A DNA stretch of 64,000 nucleotides. Source: Acidimicrobiia bacterium (lineage in GTDB: Bacteria > Actinomycetota > Acidimicrobiia > Acidimicrobiales > Poriferisodalaceae). The first letter of the stretch is position 1, and each line of letters starts with the position of its first letter. The notes beneath the pieces were generated by a model that had not been told where the DNA came from, did not search any database, and saw only the letters and a list, made by a program, of their open reading frames with translations. Made by a program: the position numbers and the translations under genes. The DNA lies in assembly GCA_022826045.1 (NCBI GenBank), contig JAJDVQ010000092.1:33551-97550 (forward strand), given 5' to 3'. Positions 48,708 to 58,090 of the stretch are shown here, piece after piece.

Positions 48708-51700
48708 CTACCGAGGTGCTGTGACGGGCTCGCCGGCTGTCAGCGGGCCGTCCGCGGCAATGAGCGCAGCGGCGGCCGACGGCCGTTCGGACACGACCAC
48801 GCTGGATCCTCCCGGCGGCATCGACACGCCGTAGAGCACGTCAGCCGACTCCATCGTGCGACGCTGATGGCTCACGATGACCAGCTGCGATTCGCTCCGG
48901 AATTCGGTCACGAGATCCAGGAAGCGCTGCAGGTTCACGTCGTCGAGCGCTGCTTCGACCTCATCGAGGACATAGAAGGGCGAGGGGCGGCTGCGGAACA
49001 CCGCGAAGAGATAGGTCAGCGCAACCAGCGAGCGCTCGCCGCCCGAGAGCAGCGACAAGCGTCCGACCCGCTTGCCGGCCGGTCGCACGTCCAGCTCGAC
49101 GCCGCAGGCAAGCAGATCGTCGGGATCGGTCAGCGAGAGCTTGCCGGTCCCGCCGGGGAACAGCGTGCCGAACAGCTCCGCGAAGTTCCGCGCGACGTCT
49201 TCGAAGGCCTCCGCGAACGTCGACACGATCTCGGCGTCGATTGCTCGAATCACCTTGCCCAGCTCGCGTCGGCTGGCGCGCACGTCGGCCAGCTGGGACG
49301 CCACGAACTCGTGGCGCTCGGACGCTGCTTCGTACTCGGACAGCGCGAGCGGATTGATCGGCCCGATCCGGCTGAGATCGGCACGCAGCGACCGCTCGTG
49401 GGCCTTGGCGGTGACGCCATCGGGCAACGGCGGCGGCAGTGCTGCGAGTGCCGTTTCCGGCTCGGCATCGAATTCCACTCGCAGGGTGTTGACCAGCACG
49501 TCGCGCTTGGTCCTGCGCTCGGCTTCGCTCACGTCCAGCGCCGCTAGCTCAGTGCGCACGCTCTCTTGACGGGCCGAGATGGCATCGCGCTCACGCCGCA
49601 ATGCGTCAAGGCGGTCGGAGAGCTGGTGCACCAGCGCTGTCCGGGCCTCATGGCGTGCTCGCAAGCGGTCGGCTTCGGCGTCGAGACGGTGACGACGCCC
49701 CGAGAGCAGCAGCGCGAGCCGATCCAGCGCCGTGGTGATGTGCCCGGATCGCTCGAGCCGGGCAGAAGCGGCTGTGCGGGACGACTCATGGCCCGCGAGG
49801 CGCTGAGCTATGGCCCGCAGCCGGTGCTCGAGGGCAGTCCGGCGCTGCTGCTGGGCGGCTGCGCCGGCTTCGAGCGCCTGAGCCCGCGCGGCCTGCCTGG
49901 CGGACACAGCGGCGATCCGCTGCCGCAGCGATTCGACGGCCCGCCGTGCGTTGCGCTGGGTGTCGAGCGCGGCTCGGTGCGCCTGTCGAGCGGCGTCGAG
50001 CGCGGCGGCCCTCTCTCGGTGCCGGTCTCTCAGTTCGGCGATGCGTCCCTGCGCCTCCTGGTGCGCCGCTTCGGCCGCGGCGGCACCGGTGCCGCCGATC
50101 CGCCAGCTGCGGGGACCGAATCGATCCCCGCCGAGCGTCACGAAGATGCCGTCGCGATCTGCGCAAGCTCGCTCGTACGCAGCAGACCAGTCGTCTCCCA
50201 CGCACACCGCGTGGCCGATGAGCGCATCCACCAGCGCCGTGATGCGGTCGTGGCAATCCTCCGGTGCGTCGGGAGCGACCCCGACATGCGGCCGCACGAG
50301 CTCGTCTCCGGCGCCCAGCGGCGACGAACCCGCGGGCACTCCCGGCTCGCCGGGATCGCCCGCGGCGCTGAGCGAGATCACCGATCCGGCCAGCCCTGCA
50401 GCGTCGAGTGCGCCAAGCGCTTCCGAAGCAGCACCGTCATCGCGCACGACGACAGCGCTCAACGCGCCGTGCGCCGCGGCCTCTGCCGCCGCCTCGAAGC
50501 CCTCTTCGATGGCGAGCAGGTCGCTCAGCACTCCCAGCACGCCGGGCACTCCGCCGAGTGCTTCGACACCGGAGTCGTCCCGAGCCGAGCTGATCGCCGA
50601 GTTCAACGCCTCTGAGCGTCCGATCCAGCGCTGCAACTCCTCCACCACTGCTTGCTGGTCTTCGTCGGCCTCCCTCACGGCTGCGGCCGCTTCGTCGAGG
50701 CGCGCTTGGGCTTCCGATGCGGCCGCCGAGGCCTCGTCAAGTTCTTCCTCGTGACGCGCTGCCTCGTCAACCTTCCGATCGGGAACATCCCCCGAGCCCG
50801 ATCGGGCTGCAGGCTCCCTGCCGCCTGACTGCGCTGCATCCAGCTCTGCAATCTCCGCAGACAACCTGGTGTGCTCGTCGGTGAGCGTCGCGACGACGTC
50901 TGAATCGAGCAAGGCGTCTCGCTCGCGTTCGACCGAGCGCATCCGCTCGTAGGTCTGACCGATGAGGCCGCGAGCCCGTTCTGACAGCGACGCCACGCGT
51001 GACAGCCGGTCGGTCGGCTCGCTGGTCAGCTCGGCAAGCTGGCCCTGCGCGGCCTCGATCGCTGCGCCGGTCTCGGCAAGCGAGGTCGCGGCGCCACCCT
51101 GCTCCGCCTGCATCTCCGCCCGCCTTGCATCCGCGACGGCCTGCGACTGCTGGTAACCCGCCAGCTCCCGTCCTGCGTTGTAGAGCTGAAGGTCTGCCAG
51201 TTCTGAGCTGATCTCAGCGTGGCGGCGTGCGGCTTCTGCCTGCCGTTCGAGCGGCCTGAGCTGGCGGCGCAGCTCCCGCTGCAGATCCGCGAGACGCGTC
51301 ACGTTCGCCTCGGTGCTCTCGAGCCGTCGCTCCGCCCGCTCCTTGCGCCGACGGAACTTCAGGACCCCGGCGGCTTCCTCGATGAGCGCACGACGTTCTG
51401 ACGGCTGCGCCGCAAGCACCCCGGTGATCTGGCCCTGGGCCACGATGATGTGCTGCTGCCGACCGACACCGGCGTCATTGAGAAGCTCTTGCAGATCGAG
51501 CAGGCGACAGGGCGTGCCGTTGAGCGCGTACTCGGACTCGCCCGAGCGGTACAGCGTGCGGGTGATCGCCACCTCGGCGGTCCGGGTGGGCAGAGTCTGC
51601 GACTCGTTGTCGATGACCAGGGTGACCTGTGCCCGGCCCAGCGCGACACGGCGATCGGTGCCCGCAAAGACCACATCGTCCATCCGCTGGCCCCTCAGCG

Positions 51701-51863
51701 TGCGGGGTCCCTGGGCGCCCAGCACCCAGGCGATCGCATCCACGACGTTGGACTTGCCGCTGCCATTGGGGCCGACCACCACGGTGACGCCCGGCTCGAA
51801 CGTGAGCGTGGTGGTCTCGGCGAACGACTTGAAGCCGGACAGCGTCAGGGAGCGGAGGAACAC
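48708..51863 (-). CDS. smc: chromosome segregation protein SMC
   Basis: 1051 residues, about 100 shorter than typical SMC. Walker A is VVVGPNGSGKSNVVDAIAWV. The coiled arms flank a hinge (GGVPGVLGVLSDLLAIEEGF and following). The C-terminal head shows the ABC signature LSLLSGGERSLVALTYLFAV and Walker B FYVLDEVEAALDDVN. The arms appear shortened. It is a condensin that organises and separates the nucleoid with ScpA and ScpB, which are not in this window. In order rnc-fpg-like-smc-ftsY. Confidence 0.96.
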   Translation of the reverse strand: MFLRSLTLSGFKSFAETTTLTFEPGVTVVVGPNGSGKSNVVDAIAWVLGAQGPRTLRGQRMDDVVFAGTDRRVALGRAQVTLVIDNESQTLPTRTAEVAITRTLYRSGESEYALNGTPCRLLDLQELLNDAGVGRQQHIIVAQGQITGVLAAQPSERRALIEEAAGVLKFRRRKERAERRLESTEANVTRLADLQRELRRQLRPLERQAEAARRHAEISSELADLQLYNAGRELAGYQQSQAVADARRAEMQAEQGGAATSLAETGAAIEAAQGQLAELTSEPTDRLSRVASLSERARGLIGQTYERMRSVERERDALLDSDVVATLTDEHTRLSAEIAELDAAQSGGREPAARSGSGDVPDRKVDEAARHEEELDEASAAASEAQARLDEAAAAVREADEDQQAVVEELQRWIGRSEALNSAISSARDDSGVEALGGVPGVLGVLSDLLAIEEGFEAAAEAAAHGALSAVVVRDDGAASEALGALDAAGLAGSVISLSAAGDPGEPGVPAGSSPLGAGDELVRPHVGVAPDAPEDCHDRITALVDALIGHAVCVGDDWSAAYERACADRDGIFVTLGGDRFGPRSWRIGGTGAAAAEAAHQEAQGRIAELRDRHRERAAALDAARQAHRAALDTQRNARRAVESLRQRIAAVSARQAARAQALEAGAAAQQQRRTALEHRLRAIAQRLAGHESSRTAASARLERSGHITTALDRLALLLSGRRHRLDAEADRLRARHEARTALVHQLSDRLDALRRERDAISARQESVRTELAALDVSEAERRTKRDVLVNTLRVEFDAEPETALAALPPPLPDGVTAKAHERSLRADLSRIGPINPLALSEYEAASERHEFVASQLADVRASRRELGKVIRAIDAEIVSTFAEAFEDVARNFAELFGTLFPGGTGKLSLTDPDDLLACGVELDVRPAGKRVGRLSLLSGGERSLVALTYLFAVFRSRPSPFYVLDEVEAALDDVNLQRFLDLVTEFRSESQLVIVSHQRRTMESADVLYGVSMPPGGSSVVVSERPSAAAALIAADGPLTAGEPVTAPR

Positions 51864-51953
51864 AGGGCCAGATCAGATCAGCAAGTTCAGACCAATTGGG
51901 GCAGGGGCCAGCGAGCCGAGTTTGTCAAAGACTCGAGGCGCGGGCGGGGAGGC

Positions 51954-52784
51954 CTACACCTGATAGTCGCAGTAGTGGTGGGTCACGCCCCGGATCACGG
52001 CGGTGAGCACATCGCCCCTGCCGTTGCGGCACCGCTCGCCCGCGCGCCCGAAGACCTCGAGGTAGGTATCGAAGCCGCCCGCCTTGCCGAAGATGTCGAG
52101 GTGGCCGCCGACCGAGGCACCGCGGTACTTGATCGAGTTGTGAACGGTCTCGACGATGGCTCGGTAGAGCCGCCGGACCTCCTGGGTGTTGAGCGCGCTG
52201 GCGACCCGCGCATGTCCCAATCGGGCCGCATGCAGCACCTCATCGGAGTACATCGGCCCGAGGCCCACGACGAACGTGGGATCGAGCAGGAGATCTCGCA
52301 CGGTGTCGGTACGGCCTCGCAGCATGAGCGCGAAGTCGGTCCATGGCATCGGCATGTCGACCGGGTCGAACCCGAGATCGTCGCGGTCCGGATAGAGCTT
52401 CTGGTAGCGGGCCCAAGTGAGAACTCGCAATGTTGCCTCATCACCGGAGTCGAGCAGGCGAAGCTGCCCTCCCTTGGTGAACGTCATGATCACCTTGGTC
52501 TCGGGCTCAACCGGGGTTCTCGAGGTCGCCCGCCGGAACGAACCGGTCTCGCCGAGGCGCGCGACCATGATCTCGTCGGTGTCGAGCATGAAGTGGATCA
52601 GCGAGCCCTCGCGGGACACCGAATCGATCTTCTTGCCCACAAGCAGGTCGGCAAACTGCTGCTTGGAGCGCATCGCCGGCAGTGCCCGCTTGGTGCCGGG
52701 GACGTCGACTGACTTGAACTTGCGGTTCGAGACCTCCTTGTCCAGATCGCGCTTGGCAATCTCGATCTCAGGCAATTCAGCCAT
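51954..52784 (-). CDS. Fpg/Nei-family DNA glycosylase-like protein with altered active site
   Basis: 276 residues with the Fpg/Nei length and fold, including the H2TH region (LLDPTFVVGLGPMYSDEVLH). The N-terminus is MAELPEIEIAKRDL: the usual catalytic Pro2 (PELPE) is Ala here, while Glu3 is kept. The C-terminal zinc finger (normally Cx2C...Cx2C) reads ERCRNGRG ... HHYCDYQV, with only one Cys of each pair. The base-excision chemistry of classical Fpg needs the N-terminal proline, so activity or specificity should differ. It overlaps the rnc stop by 8 bp, the position of fpg in related genomes. Confidence 0.82.
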   Translation of the reverse strand: MAELPEIEIAKRDLDKEVSNRKFKSVDVPGTKRALPAMRSKQQFADLLVGKKIDSVSREGSLIHFMLDTDEIMVARLGETGSFRRATSRTPVEPETKVIMTFTKGGQLRLLDSGDEATLRVLTWARYQKLYPDRDDLGFDPVDMPMPWTDFALMLRGRTDTVRDLLLDPTFVVGLGPMYSDEVLHAARLGHARVASALNTQEVRRLYRAIVETVHNSIKYRGASVGGHLDIFGKAGGFDTYLEVFGRAGERCRNGRGDVLTAVIRGVTHHYCDYQV

Positions 52785-53544
52785 GAGTGGGCTCCTTCGC
52801 AACAGTCGATCGGTCATTGCAGTCCTTGGCAAACCGCACACACGCGGCTGCGGCCGCTTGGCGCTCCGCGGCTCGCTTCGTGGGACCCTCGCCCCGGCCC
52901 CAGATCTCGTCTCCGGCACGGGCCTCGGCCACGAAACTCCGCCTGTGCGCAGGTCCAGAACCCACCACGACGTAGGTGGGCTCGGCGCCGAATCGTCGAG
53001 CGACCAATTCCTGGAACCGGTTCTTCGCCTCACGAGCGCCGGGCGCGGCAGCCGCAGCGGCAATGCGCGGCCCCAGCAGGTGTCCGACAACGTCGCGGGC
53101 TGCGTCGATGCCCCCGTCGAGATACACCGCGGCCAGCACCGCTTCGAGCGCGTCGGCGAGGATCGAATCCCGGTCAGCTCCCCCGGTCGCCGTCTCGCCC
53201 CGGCCGAGCAGCAGGGCGGGCCCCAGGCCGCACTCGCGAGCCGCGGCGGCCAAGGCTTCGGCGCTCACCACCGCCGACCGCACCGCGCTGAGGTCGCCAG
53301 GGCCGAGATGGGGCCAGCGGACGGTTGCATGCTCGCTGACGCAGAGCCCGAGCACTGCATCGCCCAGGAATTCCAAGCGTTCGTTGGACACAGCCACGTC
53401 GTCGTTCGCGGTCGAGCTGTTGTGCTCGTTGCACCAGCTTCGATGGGAGAGCGCCTCAATCAGCAGTGCCGGATCGGCGAAGCGATGCCCGACCCGCTCC
53501 TCGAGGCAGCCGAGCTCGGCGCGTTCAGCGGCGACTGTCTCCAC
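52777..53544 (-). CDS. rnc: ribonuclease III
   Basis: 255 residues. The endonuclease domain shows ALSHRSWCNEHN, the signature NERLEFLGDAVLGLCVSEHA and ILADALEAVLAAVYLDGGID with catalytic acidic residues. The C-terminal double-stranded RNA-binding domain begins NRFQELVARRFGAEPTYVVV and ends EGPTKRAAERQAAAAA. It processes rRNA precursors and structured mRNA. It follows acpP by 1 bp. Confidence 0.96.
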   Translation of the reverse strand: METVAAERAELGCLEERVGHRFADPALLIEALSHRSWCNEHNSSTANDDVAVSNERLEFLGDAVLGLCVSEHATVRWPHLGPGDLSAVRSAVVSAEALAAAARECGLGPALLLGRGETATGGADRDSILADALEAVLAAVYLDGGIDAARDVVGHLLGPRIAAAAAAPGAREAKNRFQELVARRFGAEPTYVVVGSGPAHRRSFVAEARAGDEIWGRGEGPTKRAAERQAAAAACVRFAKDCNDRSTVAKEPTHG

Positions 53545-53545
53545 G

Positions 53546-53836
53546 TCAGCCGACGCGTTCCATCACATAGTCGATGGCATCGCGCACAGTCTTGAGATCT
53601 TCGAGATCCTCGTCCTCGATCCGAAAGCCCACCGTGCGGTCCGAGAGATCTTCCTCAAGCGCTTCCACCAACTCGATCAGCGCCAGCGAGTCGGCGCCGA
53701 GGTCGTCGACGAACGACGACGACTCGGCCACCTGCGACGGCTCCAACTCCAAGATGTCGGCGAGCTGGTTGCAGATGAGGTCGAAGACTTCGTCGCGTTC
53801 GGGGGGATTCTGGCGCACATGGGTTTCAGCGGGCAT
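53546..53836 (-). CDS. acpP: acyl carrier protein
   Basis: 96 residues, with a 15-residue N-terminal extension over the usual 78-80. The phosphopantetheine site is FVDDLGADSLALIELVEALE, where the Ser of DSL carries the prosthetic group. The protein is acidic as expected. It carries acyl chains in fatty-acid synthesis and is placed between plsX and rnc, with fab genes not present nearby. Confidence 0.95.
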   Translation of the reverse strand: MPAETHVRQNPPERDEVFDLICNQLADILELEPSQVAESSSFVDDLGADSLALIELVEALEEDLSDRTVGFRIEDEDLEDLKTVRDAIDYVMERVG

Positions 53837-53960
53837 GAGAACTCCTGCCGTCTTCGGCGTTCGGGCGCTGCGGTACCGCTGTTGGCGGCACTGCTGTGGG
53901 ACGACGGATGGATCTTGCGCATCCGTGCTGCGGATGCGCGGGTGAGCCTACCGTCAGCTG

Positions 53961-54938
53961 TCAAGATGCTGGAAGGCTGACCGCCGCCAGCTCGCCCAGC
54001 AAGTCGGCCTCGACCATGCGGTGTGCGACTCTGATGGCGCTGGTGACGGCCCGGGGGCTGGATGAGCCGTGGGCGATGACGCAGACGCCGCGCACACCGA
54101 GCAGCATCGCTCCCCCGACGGCGTCGGGGCTCATCTCTTCGGCCAGCGGTGCGAGCAGACGCAGCGCGGCGGCACCTTCGGCTCCGCCTTCGGACAGGCG
54201 CTCGAGAATCAGGCGAATGAAGAACGTTGCCGTGCCCTCGAGCGACTTCAGCAGCACGTTTCCTGTGAACCCGTCGGTGACAACGACATCGACCGGGCCG
54301 TCGAGGATGTCTCGCCCCTCGATATTGCCGAAGAAATCGATCTCGGCATCTTCAGCCAGCAGCTTGTGGGTCTCCTTGACCAGCAGATTGCCCTTCTCGG
54401 GCTCCTCACCGATCGACAGCAGCCCGACGCGCGGCTCGGCCACGCCGAATCGGATGCGGCTGTATGCCGAGCCGAGGCGGGCGAACTGATGCAGCCACTG
54501 GGCGCTGCAGTCGGCCATCGCGCCCGAGTCGAGCAGCACGCGCGCCGTGCCACCGCCGGGCACGGGGAATGCCGTGGCTATTGCTGGCCGGGCAACCCCC
54601 GACAGCCGCCGCAAGCGAAGCAAGGCAGCCGCCGCCACCGCGCCGGTGTTGCCTGCGCTGACCACCGCCGAGGCCTCGCCGTCGCGCACAGCAGTGACAG
54701 CACGCGCTATCGAAGAGTCTTTCTTGGTCCGGACGGCACGGCTGGGCTCCTCGGACATCTCGATGACCTCGGATGCATCGATGATGTCGAGCGATCCCCC
54801 GCCGGCAGCGACGATGGCGTCACGACGCCCCACGAGTACGACATCGAGTCCGTCGGCGGTTGCGTCGAGGGCACCCTGCACGACTGCGTCGGGCGCATGG
54901 TCGCCACCCATGGCGTCGACGGCGACCGGCTGCGTCAT
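53961..54938 (-). CDS. plsX: phosphate acyltransferase PlsX
   Basis: About 325 residues. VAVDAMGGDHAPDAVVQGAL at the N-terminus, VVSAGNTGAVAAAALLRLRR, LLSIGEEPEKGNLLVKETHK and VVVTDGFTGNVLLKSLEGTA are the PlsX blocks. It converts acyl-ACP to acyl phosphate, the acyl donor for glycerol-3-phosphate acylation. It acts with the adjacent acpP and, later in the pathway, cdsA. Start ATG 54938 chosen by family N-terminus. Confidence 0.96.
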   Translation of the reverse strand: MTQPVAVDAMGGDHAPDAVVQGALDATADGLDVVLVGRRDAIVAAGGGSLDIIDASEVIEMSEEPSRAVRTKKDSSIARAVTAVRDGEASAVVSAGNTGAVAAAALLRLRRLSGVARPAIATAFPVPGGGTARVLLDSGAMADCSAQWLHQFARLGSAYSRIRFGVAEPRVGLLSIGEEPEKGNLLVKETHKLLAEDAEIDFFGNIEGRDILDGPVDVVVTDGFTGNVLLKSLEGTATFFIRLILERLSEGGAEGAAALRLLAPLAEEMSPDAVGGAMLLGVRGVCVIAHGSSSPRAVTSAIRVAHRMVEADLLGELAAVSLPAS

Positions 54939-54987
54939 GAGCCCGGGCCCGTCCACGCCATCCGGCACGATGTCACACGATTCTGGC

Positions 54988-55167
54988 TCAGGCGATATCG
55001 AGGGCTTGACGACCGCCGTACCAGCCGCACTGCCCGCACACCCGATGAGGCAGCTTCGCGGCGCCACAGCGTGGACAGACGCTTCGCGGCGCCTCGTTGA
55101 GACGCCATGCCGCTGCGCGACGCGAACGCGTCTTGCTCTTGGACGTCTTTTTCTTGGGGACTGCCAC
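54988..55167 (-). CDS. rpmF: ribosomal protein bL32, zinc-binding form
   Basis: 59 residues from GTG 55167: VAVPKKKTSKSKTRSRRAAA, then the zinc ribbon VCPRCGAAKLPHRVCGQCGW with two CxxC pairs. This is the zinc-dependent (C+) type; a zinc-free paralogue may exist elsewhere. Located between the DUF177 gene and plsX as in most bacteria. Confidence 0.93.
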   Translation of the reverse strand: MAVPKKKTSKSKTRSRRAAAWRLNEAPRSVCPRCGAAKLPHRVCGQCGWYGGRQALDIA

Positions 55168-55236
55168 GGCTGGACTCCTCGGGCGGGCCATGCAGCCTAT
55201 CCATCAGTGCCCCGAAGCTGACTCGCCTGAAAGTCC

Positions 55237-55824
55237 TCATGGCGACTCGGCCTGGCCCCGGCGCAGGGCCTCCAGCGGTGCCCAGCGCGGGTCTGTCTGT
55301 CCGGCCGGGTCGTCGTGTGCGGGTTCATCGGGTGCCCGATCGAGACCCGGCGGGTGGTTGGGGCACGGATCGGGATAGGGGCACGCGATGGCCTCGATCG
55401 GCAGTTCCAGCAGGACCGCCTCACGCACCATGGGTGCGAGATCGGCGTGTTCGGGGTGAAGCCGATACTGCTCGCCTTCGCGTGGCGCAGCAGCGAACAC
55501 CTCGCGGACGTTCGCACACGCTTCGCCCTCCACGGGCATCCAGCAACGCGCACACGGTCCCCGCCACGCAGCAGTGATGCGGCCCGCAGCGCTCAGTCCG
55601 CCGCTGATGAGCTCCAGGGTCAGCTCGACGTCGACCTCGCTGTCGCGGGGCACCTCCACATCTGCGATGCGCAGCTCGGCACTGTCGTCGGGTTCTGCGA
55701 GGTCCGCCGCCCGAACTGTCGTCGACCAGGTGATCGGGCCGCGTCCGAGCAGTCTCAGCGGCACGGACAGGGACCACTCAGGGCGCCTCCCATGCGCCGC
55801 GCTTGGGTCGCCCTTCCCTTGTTG
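55237..55824 (-). CDS. DUF177 / YceD family protein
   Basis: About 195 residues. VEVPRDSEVDVELTLELISG and WRGPCARCWMPVEGEACANV, with the CxxC pair, then acidic stretches, match DUF177 (YceD). The family works in 23S rRNA accumulation in chloroplasts and E. coli and always precedes rpmF. Start GTG 55824 is chosen; an in-frame GTG at 55878 adds 18 basic residues encoded by repeat copy C and is unlike the family. Confidence 0.85.
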   Translation of the reverse strand, partial: QQGKGDPSAAHGRRPEWSLSVPLRLLGRGPITWSTTVRAADLAEPDDSAELRIADVEVPRDSEVDVELTLELISGGLSAAGRITAAWRGPCARCWMPVEGEACANVREVFAAAPREGEQYRLHPEHADLAPMVREAVLLELPIEAIACPYPDPCPNHPPGLDRAPDEPAHDDPAGQTDPRWAPLEALRRGQAESP

Positions 55825-55900
55825 CACCAGATTCTTTCCCGCTCTTGTTCGCTGTCGCTCACGGGCCGCTCGGGCCACGGCCTCGCCTGACGGCTCAGCC
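55805..55900 (-). repeat. interspersed repeat, copy C
   Basis: Copy C on the minus strand, with blocks GGCTGAGCC, GGCCCGAGCGGCCCGTG, GCGAACAAGAGCGGGAAA and a diverged end. It lies between the coiled-coil gene and DUF177, in the direction of transcription, and covers the possible N-terminus of the DUF177 protein. Confidence 0.7.
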
Positions 55901-55908
55901 TCTTGGGC

Positions 55909-56655
55909 TCACGCCTGGTCCTGGTCGAACACCACCGGGTCGGTATCGGGGCCGCTGCGAGCCGACCGCGGGCCACCGGTGTCGATCTCAGCTTCTGCGG
56001 TGACGGCAGGCTCACCGCTCGGCGCGGCCGGCGCTATCGGCGTCGCGACCCGCTTGCCGAGCTTGCGCCGCGCCGCCTGGACGGCGATCTGTATCTGGTC
56101 GACTGCGCCAGCAAACTGAGCGAGCTGCCGCTCGCAGTACTCGTCGACTTCGTGGCGGCGGCGGCGAGACTGGATCTGTGCATCGTCGAGCAGCTGGCGA
56201 GCGCGCCGCTCAGCGCTGCGCACGACCTCGGTGCGCTGCACCATCTGGGCCACGCGGCTGCGCGCCTCGTCGATGACCATGTTGGCGTCGACGCGCGCCT
56301 GGGCCAGCACCTCGTCGCGCTCGCGCAACAGCCATCGAGCCTGGCGCGTCTCGTCGGGCACTGCCGCCAGCGCCGATTCGAGCAGCGTCATCACCTCGTC
56401 GCGATTGATCATGACCGAGGTCGACAGCGGCATCGGCCTCGCTGCGTCGATGATCCCCATGGCTTCGCGGATGAACTGCTCGGCTGTGACCGACGGGCGC
56501 CGCGGCGCCATGGTTCCCAGGTGGCGTGACTCCGGCGGCGCAGCCGCCTCCTCGGTGGGTGGCCCGTGCGCATCGAATGAGGGCGCTGAGGGCGCGACGC
56601 CGGGATGCGCGTATGGCTGTGGCGGGGCTTCGATGCCCCCCTGGGACGTGCTCAC
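55909..56655 (-). CDS. coiled-coil (DivIVA-like) protein
   Basis: 248 residues. A Pro/Ala-rich N-terminus leads to a long, charged helical region (DEVLAQARVDANMVIDEARS, then QMVQRTEVVRSAERRARQLL) and another low-complexity tail. The pattern is that of DivIVA/ATP-synthase-b-like coiled-coil proteins that occur between coaD and DUF177 in related actinobacteria. A cell-pole or division role is possible but not shown. ATG 56655 overlaps the coaD stop (ATGA). Confidence 0.65.
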   Translation of the reverse strand: MSTSQGGIEAPPQPYAHPGVAPSAPSFDAHGPPTEEAAAPPESRHLGTMAPRRPSVTAEQFIREAMGIIDAARPMPLSTSVMINRDEVMTLLESALAAVPDETRQARWLLRERDEVLAQARVDANMVIDEARSRVAQMVQRTEVVRSAERRARQLLDDAQIQSRRRRHEVDEYCERQLAQFAGAVDQIQIAVQAARRKLGKRVATPIAPAAPSGEPAVTAEAEIDTGGPRSARSGPDTDPVVFDQDQA

Positions 56656-57137
56656 GTGGCCGCCTCCTGCGCTGCGTGCTGCCGGAGCCGTTCGGCTACT
56701 GGGGGCGGGACCAGGTGGGAGCAGTCGCCGCCGAACTTGGTGATCTCGCGGATGTAGTTGGACGCGATGAAGAGGTGTTCGGTACGGGGCGGCACAAAGA
56801 CCGTCTCGACGCCGGTGACCGAGTGATTCATGTGCGCCATGCGCAGCTCTGACTCGAAGTCGCTCTGGCTGCGCAGGCCCTTCACGATGACATCGGCACC
56901 GAGCCGATCGGCGAGGTCGACGACGAGTTCGCCGAACTGCACCACCGACACGTTGCCGAGATGGCTGGTCGATTCGGAGATCATCATGACGCGCTCATCG
57001 TCGGAGAACAGCGGCGTGGACTTGGCCGGATTCCGCATCGTCGCCACCGTCACCGTGTCGAACAGCCGCGAGGCTGCCGAGATGACATCGAGATGACCGT
57101 TGTGCACAGGATCGAACGAGCCTGGATACATCGCCAT
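56652..57137 (-). CDS. coaD: phosphopantetheine adenylyltransferase
   Basis: 161 residues. The nucleotidyltransferase motif is MYPGSFDPVHNGHLDVISAA, followed by VVDLADRLGADVIVKGLRSQ and FIASNYIREITKFGGDCSHL. It makes dephospho-CoA, the step before CoA completion. ATG 57137 is chosen (two more codons than the next ATG). First gene of the coaD-to-plsX run; acpP, dependent on phosphopantetheine, is downstream. Confidence 0.95.
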   Translation of the reverse strand: MAMYPGSFDPVHNGHLDVISAASRLFDTVTVATMRNPAKSTPLFSDDERVMMISESTSHLGNVSVVQFGELVVDLADRLGADVIVKGLRSQSDFESELRMAHMNHSVTGVETVFVPPRTEHLFIASNYIREITKFGGDCSHLVPPPVAERLRQHAAQEAAT

Positions 57138-57214
57138 GACCACCGAGAACGGTTCCTCCGGATCGAGCCGTGTCCGGCGAAGGTACCGCGCAGCAGTCCC
57201 GAATCGAGGGACCC

Positions 57215-57415
57215 TCAATCGCCCGACGAGCCCCCCATCTCGGTGTCGGGCACGACGAGGTCCCAGCGGTCGCCGCAATCGGCGCAGCGGTAGGCGACGA
57301 CGTCTCCCGGCTGGAACCCCCAGTCGGGTTCGGGCACGCTCAGCAGTCCGCAGCGCCCGCCGCAGTCGACGCACATGATCTCTGACGACACTGCCGCATC
57401 GTCGACATCGTCCAC
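57215..57415 (-). CDS. small zinc-ribbon protein
   Basis: About 66 residues from GTG 57415. Cysteine pairs are MCVDCGGRCGLLSVPEPDWG and YRCADCGDRWDLVVPD, so a two-CxxC zinc ribbon is likely. The tail is acidic (DTEMGGSSGD). I recognise no function. It lies between coaD and the divergent rsmD. The exact start is uncertain; an ATG at the MCVDC position is also possible. Confidence 0.6.
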   Translation of the reverse strand: MDDVDDAAVSSEIMCVDCGGRCGLLSVPEPDWGFQPGDVVAYRCADCGDRWDLVVPDTEMGGSSGD

Positions 57416-57502
57416 GCCCTCAGTGTGGCACCCGCCCGCTGCCACGCCCGTAGGCGTCGCGCCTGCAGCCACACCCGTAGACCTCCGGCCTACGGTGATG
57501 CC

Positions 57503-58081
57503 ATGCGTGTCGTCGGCGGGGCGTTGGGCGGCCGCCGCCTAGTGGCACCGGAGCCGGGTTCAGATTCCACTCGGCCGACATCCGACCGGGCCCGCGAAGC
57601 CATCTTCAACATGCTCGTCAGCGTGCAAGCGGTCGTGGGCGTCACCGTGACTGACCTGTTCGCCGGCACCGGTGCTCTCGGCATCGAGGCGCTGTCACGG
57701 GGGGCGGAGCACGCCACATTCGTCGACTCCGACCCCGCTGCCTGCCGCATCATCAACGCGAACCTGGCCGGACTCGGGCTCACCGAGCGAGCCGCAGTCA
57801 GCCGCAGCGACGTCGAGTCGTACCTGGCCACGCACCCCGACCCGGTGGATCTGGCCTTCGCGGATCCCCCCTACGGCTTCGACGGCTGGGCTGATCTGCT
57901 GGGAACGCTGAACGCCGGCGTGCTCGTGTGCGAGTCGGACAGCGAGATCGAACCCGGCCCCGATCACCCGTGGGACACCTGGAGGGTGCGCCGCTACGGC
58001 ACACCGGTCATCACCATCCTGTTGCGTCCCAACAGCACCGATTCATCACCAGCCGAGGCTTTCCGCTCCCGCCGAGCCTGA
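57503..58081 (+). CDS. rsmD: 16S rRNA (guanine-966-N2)-methyltransferase RsmD
   Basis: 192 residues. MRVVGGALGGRRLVAPEPGS, RPTSDRAREAIFNML, the SAM site VTDLFAGTGALGIEALSRGA, and the catalytic DPPYGF are clear. It methylates G966 of 16S rRNA. ATG 57503 gives the family N-terminus. rsmD next to coaD is usual, though here divergent. It converges on the DUF222/HNH gene. Confidence 0.93.
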   Translation: MRVVGGALGGRRLVAPEPGSDSTRPTSDRAREAIFNMLVSVQAVVGVTVTDLFAGTGALGIEALSRGAEHATFVDSDPAACRIINANLAGLGLTERAAVSRSDVESYLATHPDPVDLAFADPPYGFDGWADLLGTLNAGVLVCESDSEIEPGPDHPWDTWRVRRYGTPVITILLRPNSTDSSPAEAFRSRRA

Positions 58082-58090
58082 GGGCCCCGT

